A model generated the notes under the pieces. It was not told the origin of the DNA, did no database searches, and saw nothing but the letters and a program-made list of their open reading frames with translations. A program made the position numbers and the translations under genes. Source: Nonomuraea sediminis (GTDB lineage: Bacteria > Actinomycetota > Actinomycetes > Streptosporangiales > Streptosporangiaceae). Taken from it: a stretch of 64,000 nt of DNA. This document shows, piece after piece, positions 17,179-25,014 of this stretch (positions within the stretch are counted from its first letter, which is position 1; every line of letters starts with the position of its first letter). The DNA is taken from contig NZ_JAHDTI010000006.1 of assembly GCF_018531495.1 (NCBI RefSeq), positions 186,001 through 250,000 of the forward strand, in the 5' to 3' direction.

Positions 17179-18522
17179 TCAGGGGTTGGGGACGGTGTCG
17201 GTGAACGTGGTGCCGGCGGCGCGGAAGGCGGTCACCCTGGTCTGGACGTCGGACGGGGAGACGACCTCGTTCTTGGCGTAGTAGAGCCAGTCGACCTGCT
17301 CGCGGTAGGTGCGCGGCGCCGAGCCGGGCTGCAGGTCGATGAACCACTGGTTGAACATGATCCACATCGGGGTCTCCGGGTAATAAATATCGCCGTGGTC
17401 GGCGAACAGGCGGCCGTCGACGTAGTAGCGGATGCGGCCGCCGGAGACCTGGATCACCAGGTCGTGCCAGCCGGCGAAGCTCGCCCGTTCCTCGGTGTGG
17501 GTGTTCACCGCCTGCCACGGGTCGGCCTGGTAGGTCTCCCAACTGGTGGTGTAGAGGATGTCGCCCGGCTCGCCCCAGCCGCCGTTGGGCAGGTACTCGA
17601 AGTCGAGCTCCCCGTAGTCCGGGTCCATGTTGTAGCGCAGCGGGGTGATGGTGAAGAACGTCTGCACCACGTGCTCACCGTCGGGGCCGGTCGTGGGGGC
17701 GTCGCTGAAGCGGACCCTGGCGGCGTAGGTGCCCTCGTGGAACTTGCGGTTGGCGGTGGACAGCTCGGTCTGGACGGTGGTGGAGCCGTTGGTGCTCGAG
17801 TCGAGCGTGAGCAGGCCGCCGGGGAACGTGACGGCCGCCGGGTCCCAGGTGGCGCCGGGCACGCCTGGGCCGCCGGAGCTCGAGCGGACGGTCCAGCCGC
17901 GCTGGGCCAGCCTCGGGTCGGACGAGCCGGTGTAGGAGAAGTCGTCGAACAGGGTGCCCTGGTTGCCGGTCGGGGTGATGGTCGGCGTCGGGGTCGGCTC
18001 GCTGCCGTGGGGGGTGCCCCAGGCCAGGGCTCCGTTGACGTAGACGGTCGCCTTGCCCCAGTCGGCGTAGGTCGGCTGGGGGCCGAAGGAGTAGTCGTCG
18101 CTCTGGTCGAAGTTCTGCCAGTCGAATCGGTAGAAGCGCAGTTGCAGGTCGGCGGTGGTGGCGCCGGGGGCCAGCGTCCCGCCGGTGAAGCCGACCTCCA
18201 GGTACTGGTCGGCGCCTGTCTGGCGGACGAACTGGCCGGTCACGGTCGAGCAGCTCACCACCGCCCAGGAGCAGGCGAAGCGGTAGGTCTCCGAGCCTGT
18301 GAGGTAATAGCGGATCTTGACCTGGTTGAGCGGGATCGGGGTGGTGCCGTCGTTGAAGAGCTGGAACCAGGGCTCGGCCTGGGCCGTGGTGGGGGTGGCC
18401 GAGCTGGTCCTGTACTGCAGGCGGACGGCCTGCTGGGCGGCCGCGGGGGTGGTCGCGAGCAGGGCGCTCGCGAGGGTGGTGGCCGCTAAGACTCCGAGGA
18501 CTTTCCCGAAATTTCGTGACAT
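17179..18522 (-). CDS. secreted CBM3-GH16 glycoside hydrolase
   Basis: 447 residues. Signal peptide 1-29 (LGVLAATTLASALLATTPAAA). A family-3 carbohydrate-binding module follows at about 31-172, with LQYRTSSATPTTAQAEPWFQ, two cysteines and the terminal YADWGKATVYVNGALAWG. A Pro/Thr linker runs to about 188. The last 250 residues are a concanavalin-like GH16 domain whose ELDFE (residues 305-309) matches the ExDxE catalytic signature, followed by aromatic sheet residues such as WIMFNQWFIDL. CBM3 binds cellulose or chitin; GH16 members cut beta-1,3/1,4-glucans or related polymers. Lies between SIS copy 2 and the binding protein. Confidence 0.85.
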   Translation of the reverse strand: MSRNFGKVLGVLAATTLASALLATTPAAAQQAVRLQYRTSSATPTTAQAEPWFQLFNDGTTPIPLNQVKIRYYLTGSETYRFACSWAVVSCSTVTGQFVRQTGADQYLEVGFTGGTLAPGATTADLQLRFYRFDWQNFDQSDDYSFGPQPTYADWGKATVYVNGALAWGTPHGSEPTPTPTITPTGNQGTLFDDFSYTGSSDPRLAQRGWTVRSSSGGPGVPGATWDPAAVTFPGGLLTLDSSTNGSTTVQTELSTANRKFHEGTYAARVRFSDAPTTGPDGEHVVQTFFTITPLRYNMDPDYGELDFEYLPNGGWGEPGDILYTTSWETYQADPWQAVNTHTEERASFAGWHDLVIQVSGGRIRYYVDGRLFADHGDIYYPETPMWIMFNQWFIDLQPGSAPRTYREQVDWLYYAKNEVVSPSDVQTRVTAFRAAGTTFTDTVPNP

Positions 18523-18617
18523 GGCTGGGCTCTCCTAGGTGGTCGACCCCCGAAACGTGCGCATGCCGAACAGAGCTGTCGTCGGTCCTTCTCGCTCCTC
18601 AGGCTCTCGGGCGCGCC

Positions 18618-18670
18618 GGCTTTGGTTGCCCTGGCTTGGTCGCCCTGGCTTGGTTGCCCTGGCTTTGGTG
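18618..18670. repeat. 14-15 bp tandem repeat between SIS copy 2 and the GH16 gene
   Basis: Four tandem units of GGCTT(T)GGTYGCCCT (18618-18632, 18633-18646, 18647-18660, partial 18661-18670) end exactly at the SIS stop codon. In the 18523-18670 leader of GH16 I see no other feature. Function unknown; possibly a spacer or attenuator ahead of the secreted enzyme. Confidence 0.7.
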
Positions 18671-19417
18671 TCAGGCGCCGCGGCGGATGCGGCCCGCGTA
18701 CTGGGCCTCGAGCCTGAGGTTGTGGCCGTCGCCCCCGGGGACGTTGGCCGACAGGTAGACGGGCGGGACGTGCCCTGACGCCAGCAGGTTCCGCACCGTC
18801 GCGGTGACCACGAGCTGAGCGATCAGGGCAGAGGTGATGGTCGAGACGGCGCCGGTCGCGCCGCCTTCCGGCAGGGGCAGTACGGCGTCGCCGTACGGGG
18901 CCCGGTTGTCCAGGACGACGTCGGCCAGGTCCGTCAGCTTGCGGCCCGAGGGGTGGCGGGACGTGGCGGCGCCGCCGTGGGCGCGGGAGGTGATGGCGAT
19001 CAGGTCGTGACCGCGCTCCTTGACCAGCGTGGCCAGCTCGACGACCACGCCGTTCACGCCGGAGTTGGAGATGACCACGAAGAGGTCGTCCTCGTGGATC
19101 GGGGCGTGCTCGAGGATGGCGTGCGCCACGGCCGGGTCGCGTTCGAGGTCGTAGCGGTCGAGCTCCTCGCGGGCGGCCCCGCCGTACAGGACGATGTCTC
19201 TGAGGGCGAGGCGGTTGGTGGGGACCAGGCCGCCGGCGCGTCCGGCGATCTCCATCGCGACGGCCTCGGAGTGGCCTGAGCCGAAGGCGTGGATCACGCC
19301 GCCGGACTCGACGGTCCTGGTGAACAGGGTGGCGGCCTGCTCGATGGCCGGGTCTTCCGGGATCGTCGCGACGAGGGTGGCGATGTGGTGCGCGAAGTTC
19401 TCTGGCTTTATCGTCAT
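18671..19417 (-). CDS. SIS-domain phosphosugar-binding protein (UPF0309 type), copy 2
   Basis: 248 residues from an ATG that overlaps the RpiR stop by 4 nt. Carries the same SIS signatures as copy 1: GGVIHAFGSGHSEAVAMEIA, VVISNSGVNGVVVELATLV and the C-terminal YAGRIRRGA. It should bind a phosphorylated amino sugar in the cytoplasm. In operon with RpiR copy 2 and upstream of the GH16-transporter genes. Confidence 0.85.
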   Translation of the reverse strand: MTIKPENFAHHIATLVATIPEDPAIEQAATLFTRTVESGGVIHAFGSGHSEAVAMEIAGRAGGLVPTNRLALRDIVLYGGAAREELDRYDLERDPAVAHAILEHAPIHEDDLFVVISNSGVNGVVVELATLVKERGHDLIAITSRAHGGAATSRHPSGRKLTDLADVVLDNRAPYGDAVLPLPEGGATGAVSTITSALIAQLVVTATVRNLLASGHVPPVYLSANVPGGDGHNLRLEAQYAGRIRRGA

Positions 19418-20283
19418 GTGTCGTCTTCCGGGAGGCGATGTCCGGTTATCGCGCGGACGGTGACGTCGAAGGCCTGTTTGGTGCGCTCGTAGGTGCGCTG
19501 GGCTACCGAGACGTAGACGACGTCCAGCACCAGCAGCTGGGAGTGGATCGCCGCGAACCCGTCCGACCTGAACGTCGTCTCCCTGGCGGACGTCGTCAGC
19601 ACCAGCTCGGCCACCTCCGCCAGCGGCGAACGCGGGTGCGAGGTGACCGCCACCGTGATCGCGCCGTGGCTGCCCGCCTCGGCCAGCACCTCGATGGCCT
19701 CCCTGGTACGGCCGCTGTGCGAGATGCCCATCGCCACGTCGCCCTGACCGAGCAGGGCCGCGTCGGTGAGCGCCTTGTGGGCGTCGGACCTGCTCCAGGT
19801 GGGGACGCGCATGCGTTGCAGGCGGTACTCCATCTCGTTGGCCACCGCCGCGCTGCTGGCCACGCCGAACAGCAGCACCCGCCCGGCCCGCGAGATGGCC
19901 TGCGCCACCTTTTCGACCACGGCCAGATCCAGCTGGTCGCCCGTCTCCTGGATCAGCCGGGTGTCGTTGCCGGACACCACCTCGAGGACCCTTTCGAGCG
20001 GGTCGTCCGGCCGGATCTCCTGGCCGATGTCCGTGTGCCAGGTCTGCCGCTCGCGCCGCCCGGTCTCGGTGGCGATCGCCACCCTGAGCTCGGCGTACCC
20101 GGCGAAACCCAGGGCCCGGCAGAACCTCGTGATCGTCGCCGTCGACGTCCCGCTCCGCTCGGCCAGATCCACGATGGTCAGCCTCGCGGCCTCACCCGGG
20201 GTCTCCAGGATGGCATCGGCCACCTTCTTCAACGCCTCGGGCATGTCCTGCCGCTCAGCCCGCATCCGAGCCAGAAGCTCCAT
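19414..20283 (-). CDS. MurR/RpiR-family regulator, copy 2
   Basis: 289 residues from the ATG at 20283. Helix-turn-helix LAERSGTSTATITRFCRALG, then SIS domain with RVLLFGVASSAAVANEMEYR and GDVAMGISHSGRTREAIEVL. The 16-residue upstream in-frame extension is rejected because the -10 element sits at 20296-20291, making ATG 20283 the probable transcript start. It probably controls this SIS-GH16-transporter module. The very high similarity to copy 1 suggests overlapping operators or heteromers. Confidence 0.9.
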   Translation of the reverse strand: MELLARMRAERQDMPEALKKVADAILETPGEAARLTIVDLAERSGTSTATITRFCRALGFAGYAELRVAIATETGRRERQTWHTDIGQEIRPDDPLERVLEVVSGNDTRLIQETGDQLDLAVVEKVAQAISRAGRVLLFGVASSAAVANEMEYRLQRMRVPTWSRSDAHKALTDAALLGQGDVAMGISHSGRTREAIEVLAEAGSHGAITVAVTSHPRSPLAEVAELVLTTSARETTFRSDGFAAIHSQLLVLDVVYVSVAQRTYERTKQAFDVTVRAITGHRLPEDDT

Positions 20284-20290
20284 GCGGTGA

Positions 20291-20318
20291 TAATTATGCC
20301 CAGAACACTCCCCGTCAA
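20291..20318 (-). promoter_or_regulatory. promoter of RpiR copy 2 (leaderless)
   Basis: -35 TTGACG (20318-20313), 16-nt spacer, -10 TAATTA (20296-20291). The first base of ATG 20283 is about 7 nt beyond the -10, so the mRNA should start at or next to the start codon. AT-rich half-sites (ATAATTAT at the -10, ATAATTCTTA at about 20331-20340) resemble the AAGAATAATT sequence next to RpiR copy 1 and may be the operator. Confidence 0.55.
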
Positions 20319-20501
20319 GGCCATCAGGCAATAATTCTTAACACCTCCTGCCGGGCGCCCGGCGCACCCATCCTGCGGAGAGCCACCAGCACCGGGTCGA
20401 CTCTTACGACCACGACGAGATCGGACGCAACCCCTCGACGCCAACGAGCCCCGGTCCGGAGCGCGGCACCTGCCACGTCCCCGCACCGGAGCGTCACGAC
20501 C

Positions 20502-20534
20502 TGCGCCCACCCCACGAGCGGTGGGGCGGGCGCA
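20502..20534. terminator. long GC hairpin
   Basis: Arms TGCGCCCACCCCAC (20502-20515) and GTGGGGCGGGCGCA (20521-20534), 14 nt with one mismatch, loop GAGCG. A very stable hairpin in the 457-bp gap between the CU044_5270-like gene (ends 20741) and the RpiR promoter; probably terminates transcription from the sigma-factor operon. No U-tract, as is usual in GC-rich actinobacteria. Confidence 0.6.
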
Positions 20535-20655
20535 CAGGACTACGCCATCAGTGACCACGCACAGGACCACGACATCCCTGAGCACGCACAGGACCAGACA
20601 TCCCTCAGCACATGCAGGACCGCGGCGTCCCTGAGCAGGAGCACGACATCCACAA
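20530..20655. repeat. 25-27 bp tandem repeat
   Basis: Five imperfect units with core CACGCACAGGACCACGACAT then CCCTGA, at 20530, 20555, 20582, 20608 and 20635 (the last truncated). Non-coding; directly after the hairpin at 20502. The remaining parts of the 20319-20740 gap show no gene. Confidence 0.7.
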
Positions 20656-20740
20656 TGCGCGGGCGCGCGACGCGGCGCCCATCCCGGGCGCCGGATCGGC
20701 CAGGTGGAGTGCGGCATGCCGTACCACGTGAGGATGGTCG

Positions 20741-21895
20741 CTACTCCTGGGTCAACTCCTTGGGCTTGGGGCCGCCGTAGATGGGGTTCTTGGCGAGGTG
20801 CTTCTTGGTCACCAGGAGACGGACCACGCCTGCCTCCTCGGCCTCGGCCTCCCAGACCCACCAGTCATCCCCTACATGGGCGGGCTGATGATGGGGGTCG
20901 ACGCTGAAACCGTCGTCATTGGGCGTGATGACCTGGAATGTCGCGCGGAGGCCGCGCCGGCGCACCTCCGCCATGACGGTCCCCACCCGCTGCTCGTCCA
21001 CGCGGAACCCGGCGAGCATCCCGCCCTTCCTCGTCGCGGGCCCAGCATCCTGGTACTTCTCCCCCGGTCTGGCCGGACGCCCGAGTACCACGGTCCCGGT
21101 GCCGGCGAAGCGCCGCGACACCGAGATCGCGAGCATGCAGCCGTCCTGGCCGATCTTGCACCCTGCGGGCTCCGGCGCCCCACCGATCACGCTCTGCTCG
21201 GTCGTGTTGGCGAACGTCATACGCACCACCTGTCCGACCCGCGGCGGCGACACCGGGACCAGGTCCAGCCCCACGTCCAGCCCCACCGCCAGGAACGCCT
21301 CGCGGTACTGCGCGTGGTCGGCGAACGGATCCTTCACCCTGGCCACCCACTCGTCGCCGCGCTGCTCGATCTCGATCGCGGAGTTCGCATAGGACGTAGC
21401 AGTCCCCTCCCGACCAGGCAGTACGGCCGGCCCCACGACAACCCCCACCGCGACCGCCGCCGCGAGAGCCACCCCCACGACGACCATCCGCCTCCGCGAA
21501 CCCCACCTCGCACGCCGCCCGACCCGCTCCCCCGAGCCCTCCGAGAGGACCGCCTGCCCTGGGCTCTTCGAGAGGACCGTCACCCCCGAGCCCTCCGAAA
21601 GGTCCGTCACCCCCGAGCCCTCCGAGAGAACCGTCTCTCCCGGACCCGCCAAGAGGATCGTCTCCCCCGAGTCCTCCGTGAGGACCGTCATCGCCGAGCC
21701 CTCCGAGAGGACCGTCTCTCCCGGGCTCTCCGAGAGGACCGTCGCCCCCAGCCCCTCCGCGAGGACCGTCTCCCCTGGGCTCTTCGAGAGGATCGTGTGG
21801 AGGAGGGCGCGAGCGGCGGGTGTGGTGGAGCGGCCCGCGAGGGACTCGTCGCTGATCCTGGCCAGCCTGCTGATCTGCTCGTCAACGGGGTTCAC
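20741..21895 (-). CDS. CU044_5270-like single-pass membrane protein, putative anti-sigma partner
   Basis: 384 residues. Residues 1-33 (NPVDEQISRLARISDESLAG) resemble the conserved N-terminus of CU044_5270-family proteins, which commonly sit next to sigma factors. Residues 34-123 are ten tandem 9-residue repeats (consensus TVLSEGSGE). A basic stretch (RRARWGSRRR) and one membrane helix (137-159) precede an extracytoplasmic domain of about 220 residues with two cysteines (GCKIGQDGCM). Overlaps the sigma gene by 4 nt. The repeat would lie on the cytoplasmic side, where sigma would bind. A role as anti-sigma is inferred from the gene order. Confidence 0.75.
   Translation of the reverse strand: MNPVDEQISRLARISDESLAGRSTTPAARALLHTILSKSPGETVLAEGLGATVLSESPGETVLSEGSAMTVLTEDSGETILLAGPGETVLSEGSGVTDLSEGSGVTVLSKSPGQAVLSEGSGERVGRRARWGSRRRMVVVGVALAAAVAVGVVVGPAVLPGREGTATSYANSAIEIEQRGDEWVARVKDPFADHAQYREAFLAVGLDVGLDLVPVSPPRVGQVVRMTFANTTEQSVIGGAPEPAGCKIGQDGCMLAISVSRRFAGTGTVVLGRPARPGEKYQDAGPATRKGGMLAGFRVDEQRVGTVMAEVRRRGLRATFQVITPNDDGFSVDPHHQPAHVGDDWWVWEAEAEEAGVVRLLVTKKHLAKNPIYGGPKPKELTQE
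21527..21796 (-). repeat. 27-bp coding tandem repeat, ten units
   Basis: In-frame 27-bp units encode ten copies of a 9-residue motif: TILSKSPGE, TVLAEGLGA, TVLSESPGE, TVLSEGSAM, TVLTEDSGE, TILLAGPGE, TVLSEGSGV, TDLSEGSGV, TVLSKSPGQ, AVLSEGSGE. The nucleotide pattern (GAGGACCGTC repeated every 27 bp on the plus strand) suggests recent slippage expansion. Confidence 0.9.
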
Positions 21896-22434
21896 ACTGA
21901 CTCCACGGCATAGCGGTTGACGGTGACGCCCACCCTGGACAGCGCCTTGGAGAAGCGCTTGCGAGCCCGGTGCAGGCGGATACGGACGGCGTTGCGCGAG
22001 GCGCCGAGAACCGTGGCGATCTCGCCGTGGTCCAGCCCCTCCCAGGCGACAAGTGACAGAATCTCGCGATCGTCATCTGATATCGCACCGAACGCTTCTG
22101 CGATCGCCGACATCGCGACGCTGTCCTCCGGCACGATCCGCCCGCGGCCGGCGTAGACATCGGCCAGCTCGGCGGCCAGCGCGACGGGCCGCCTGGCCTG
22201 GCGGCGATGGTGGTTGGCCAGGATGTTCCTGGCGATGCCGTACAGCCAGAGCCTGGCCTCGTCCCCCGGCGGCAGCACGTCGACGCGCCGCCACGCGGTC
22301 GCGAACGTCTCCGCCACCACATCAGCGGCGTCCTCCGGAGAGTCACACCGCCGCAACGCATAGCCCAGGATCGGCTCGTACGTCTGGCTGTACACGGCCT
22401 CGAACCGGCCACGCGAGCTGTCATCCACAGGCAC
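21892..22434 (-). CDS. RNA polymerase ECF-type sigma factor
   Basis: About 180 residues. Region 2: ILGYALRRCDSPEDAADVVA and ETFATAWRRVD. Region 4: ISDDDREILSLVAWEGLDHG then EIATVLGASRNAVRIRLHRA. GTG start chosen at 22434; a TTG at 22455 and a GTG at 22428 are possible. Forms a coupled pair with the CU044_5270-like membrane protein, the usual arrangement for a membrane-controlled sigma factor. I see no obvious cognate promoter. Confidence 0.85.
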   Translation of the reverse strand: MPVDDSSRGRFEAVYSQTYEPILGYALRRCDSPEDAADVVAETFATAWRRVDVLPPGDEARLWLYGIARNILANHHRRQARRPVALAAELADVYAGRGRIVPEDSVAMSAIAEAFGAISDDDREILSLVAWEGLDHGEIATVLGASRNAVRIRLHRARKRFSKALSRVGVTVNRYAVESV

Positions 22435-23340
22435 GCCCCATGCCGCCCTCCACAATCAGCGCTTCCCCATCACCTCCACATGTCCACACCCTCCACCCCA
22501 TTTCACCCTCCCTCCCAAAAAGCCGCAGTACGGCACCGCCCACCACAACCCGGCTACGCCGACGCAGCCCACGAACGGCGCCCAACCGACAAGCACCGGA
22601 TCCACGCGCAGGAATGCGGGCGCGCCGAGAGCCGGGATGCGGAGCTGCGGCGGCGAGAGCCAGATGCGAACGGCGAGGGTGCAGCGAGCGCGCATGCGAC
22701 GGGAACCGGAGTACGGAGGGCGGACGCGGGGGCGCACGCGAGGGCGCGGGGGGCGGAGTGCGGGCAGAGTGCCGAGGGCGGACGCGGGGGCGCACGCGAG
22801 GGCGCGGGGGGCGGAGTGCGGGCAGAGTGCCGAGGGCGGATGCGGGGGCGCACGCGAGGGACGCGGGGGATGGACGCGGGGGGCGGCCACGAGGGGCGGA
22901 CACGAGGGGCGGACACGGGGTCGCACGCGGGGTCGCGGGGGCGTACGCGGGGGGAACGCGAGGGCGCGGGGGCGGACGCGGGGGCGGGCGGATGCGGGGG
23001 GCGCGCGAGGGACGCGAGGGGCGAGGATGCGGCGGGCGCGCATGCGCCAGGAAACCGGAGTGCCGGGGGCGAACGCGGGAGACGCGGAGGCGTGGGGGCG
23101 GGACGTGGGGGCGCGAGGGGCGGACGGGAGCGGCGAGGTGCGGCGGGCGCGCGTGCGACGGGAACCGGAGTGCGCGAGGCGGACGCGCGGGGCGAACGCA
23201 AGGGCGCGCGGGGCGGACGCGGGGGGGCGCGGGGACGCGGGGGGCGGGCGGACGCAGAGGGCGGGGTGTAGTGGGAGCGCGGGTGAGGGCGGAGGCACGT
23301 TGTAGAAGGAGCGGAGGCTGGCGGGGGCAGGGGTGGGGGG
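22435..23340. repeat. G-rich repetitive intergenic region
   Basis: About 900 bp with no convincing gene. The plus strand is strongly G-rich (many runs of four or more G) with dispersed copies of GACGGGAACCGGAGT (near 22699 and 23158, a variant near 23050). At 22722-22895 there is a 58-bp tandem repeat with period exactly 58 (unit starts 22722, 22780, 22838; the third diverges). Long open frames here have Pro/Arg or Gly/Arg-only composition and are treated as artefacts. Repeated G-runs could form quadruplexes. Confidence 0.8.
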
Positions 23341-24417
23341 TTATGAGGTTAGGAGGGCGGCGCTGCCGTAGGAGGCGCCGAAGCCGGTGATGAGGGCTAC
23401 CTGTTTGCCTGTGCGGAGTTCGCGGACGGCTTGGGCGACGTTGTTGAGGCCGTGGACGTAGCCCTCCGAGAGGAGGCCGCCGTGCGGGTTGATCCAGGCG
23501 TGGTGGCGGCCGAGGAGGTAGTCGGCGAGGTCCGCTCGCCGTACCAGCCCGAAGTCCTCCAGCTGGCGGGGCACGAGCCAGGAGTAGGCGTCGTAGAGGA
23601 GGGCCGTGTCGACGTCCGTGGGGCGCATGCCGGAGGCGTCCCAGAGCATGGGGGCAACGTAGGAGGAGAAGATGGCCGACACGTCTTGCGCGGTGGCCAT
23701 GGTCGAGCAGCCGGGGCCGCCGCCGCGGACGACCGCGTGGATGCGCGGGCCCGGCAGGGTGGCGCTGACGAGGAGGGCGCAGGCGCCGTCCGTCTCCTGG
23801 CAGCAGTCGACCGTGCGCAGCGGGGTGCAGACGTACGGCCGGCCGAGGTACTCCTCCCACGACAGCGGCTCCCTGCGCAGGGCACGCGGGTTGGCCTTGG
23901 CGTTGTCGCGCGACTGGGCGACGACGGCGTGCAGGTGCTCCGCCGTGAGCGAGGTGTCGTGCAGGTAGCGGGTGGCGGCCATGGCGAACAGCGGGATCGG
24001 CCCGGCCATGCCGTACCTCTGGGTGATCTCCTCCTCCGGGCCCGTGGAGACGGTGTTCATGCGACGCCCGGAGCGGCCGTTGAGCGCCCGATATATCAGG
24101 ACGTGGCGCGCCAGCCCCGCGTGGATCAGCATCGCCGCGGAGCCCAGGATGGACGCCGCCTGGGTGCCGCCGCCGGCGATGTCGTTGTGCCAGCCCAGCC
24201 GCTCGATCCCGAGCGCCCGCGCGACCTGCGTCACCGGCGCCGAGTCTCCGAGGTGGTAGCTGAGCACCGCGTCGACCTCTCCCGGCGCGATCCCCGCGTC
24301 CTGGCAGGCGGTACGGCAGGCCGCCACGGCCAGGTCTTCCTCCGTACGGCCGGACCGCCTGGACAGCTCCGTCATGCCGATCCCGGCGATGCGGGCGCGT
24401 CCGGCGAAGGGTTGCAT
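23341..24417 (-). CDS. thiolase-like (SCP-x/Ltp-type) protein
   Basis: 358 residues of the non-decarboxylating thiolase-like family that includes steroid side-chain aldolases (Ltp2) and SCP-x thiolases. Visible: N-terminal IAGIGMTELSRRSGRTEEDL, DIAGGGTQAASILGSAAMLI where biosynthetic thiolases carry the nucleophile Cys, VDCCQETDGACALLVS, and the C-terminal NPHGGLLSEGYVHGLNN histidine loop. The usual active-site Cys is absent, which favours an aldolase/lyase-like role. Such proteins normally need a DUF35/OB-fold partner; none is adjacent, the nearest being the small OB-fold gene at 47071. A KstR2-type box lies 105 bp upstream. Confidence 0.8.
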   Translation of the reverse strand: MQPFAGRARIAGIGMTELSRRSGRTEEDLAVAACRTACQDAGIAPGEVDAVLSYHLGDSAPVTQVARALGIERLGWHNDIAGGGTQAASILGSAAMLIHAGLARHVLIYRALNGRSGRRMNTVSTGPEEEITQRYGMAGPIPLFAMAATRYLHDTSLTAEHLHAVVAQSRDNAKANPRALRREPLSWEEYLGRPYVCTPLRTVDCCQETDGACALLVSATLPGPRIHAVVRGGGPGCSTMATAQDVSAIFSSYVAPMLWDASGMRPTDVDTALLYDAYSWLVPRQLEDFGLVRRADLADYLLGRHHAWINPHGGLLSEGYVHGLNNVAQAVRELRTGKQVALITGFGASYGSAALLTS

Positions 24418-24521
24418 GGGGCTCCCGAGCCTCGAAGTCGTCCGCCGGGGCGGGGCGCGATCCGTCCCGGCGGGCGACGTGTGTGGTGCTCGCCGTCACG
24501 GTAACGCTCCGCGGTCGTGAG

Positions 24522-24535
24522 GACAAGCGCTTGCT
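24522..24535. promoter_or_regulatory. KstR2-type box upstream of the thiolase-like gene
   Basis: GACAAGCGCTTGCT: perfect CAAG-CG-CTTG core, one mismatch (first base) to AnCAAGnnCTTGnT. It is the only such site in the 597-bp gap between the thiolase-like gene and the LysR gene, which places the thiolase-like protein in the same regulon as fadA6. Confidence 0.65.
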
Positions 24536-24617
24536 CGGTACCGCCTCAACACGAACCCCGCACCACATCTCACCGCCCCGGCGCGGTGCCCGATCTCGGC
24601 GGGGTCAGGGACTCACC

Positions 24618-24770
24618 GCCGCACGCGTTGCGCCGAACTTCGCCGCCGTCACAGCTCGCCGTACCGGCGCAGGAGGCTTGCCGCACGGACCCCCGGAGAC
24701 CAGGCCAGAGCGGTCTCGCCGCACACGTTGCGCCGGGAACCGCCGTCGTCACAGCTCGCCGTACCGGTGC
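24618..24770. repeat. 53-bp direct repeat, period 100
   Basis: Two copies (24618-24670 and 24718-24770) sharing GCCGCACRCGTTGCGCCG, CGCCGTCACAGCTCGCCG-type sequence and TACCGGYGC. Non-coding. The rest of 24418-25014 holds the KstR2-type box and a G-rich stretch (24775-24905) but no gene. Confidence 0.7.
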
Positions 24771-25014
24771 TGGGAAGGGCGGGTCGCCCGTTGCGCTGGA
24801 GCAAGGCGCGGGGGCGCGCCACGAGGTGCGGGGGTGCGGCGCGAGGTGCGGGGGCGCGGCGCGAGGTGCGGGCGTGAGGGCGCGCGGGGTGAGAGAAGGG
24901 GGTGGTGGGGATTGTCATTGGATGGCAATCTAACCGGGGCGTGTTGGGTATCCCCTTTTGCGGGGCGGGGTGGCATCATCCGATAGCCCGCTCCTATCAG
25001 CATCGAGGTGCGCG

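Noticed and set aside
22456..24568. Very long minus-strand open frames (Pro/Arg-rich) through the G-rich region
   Set aside because: Composition is an artefact of GC-rich repeats; the frames overlap the thiolase-like gene in another frame and have no domain.
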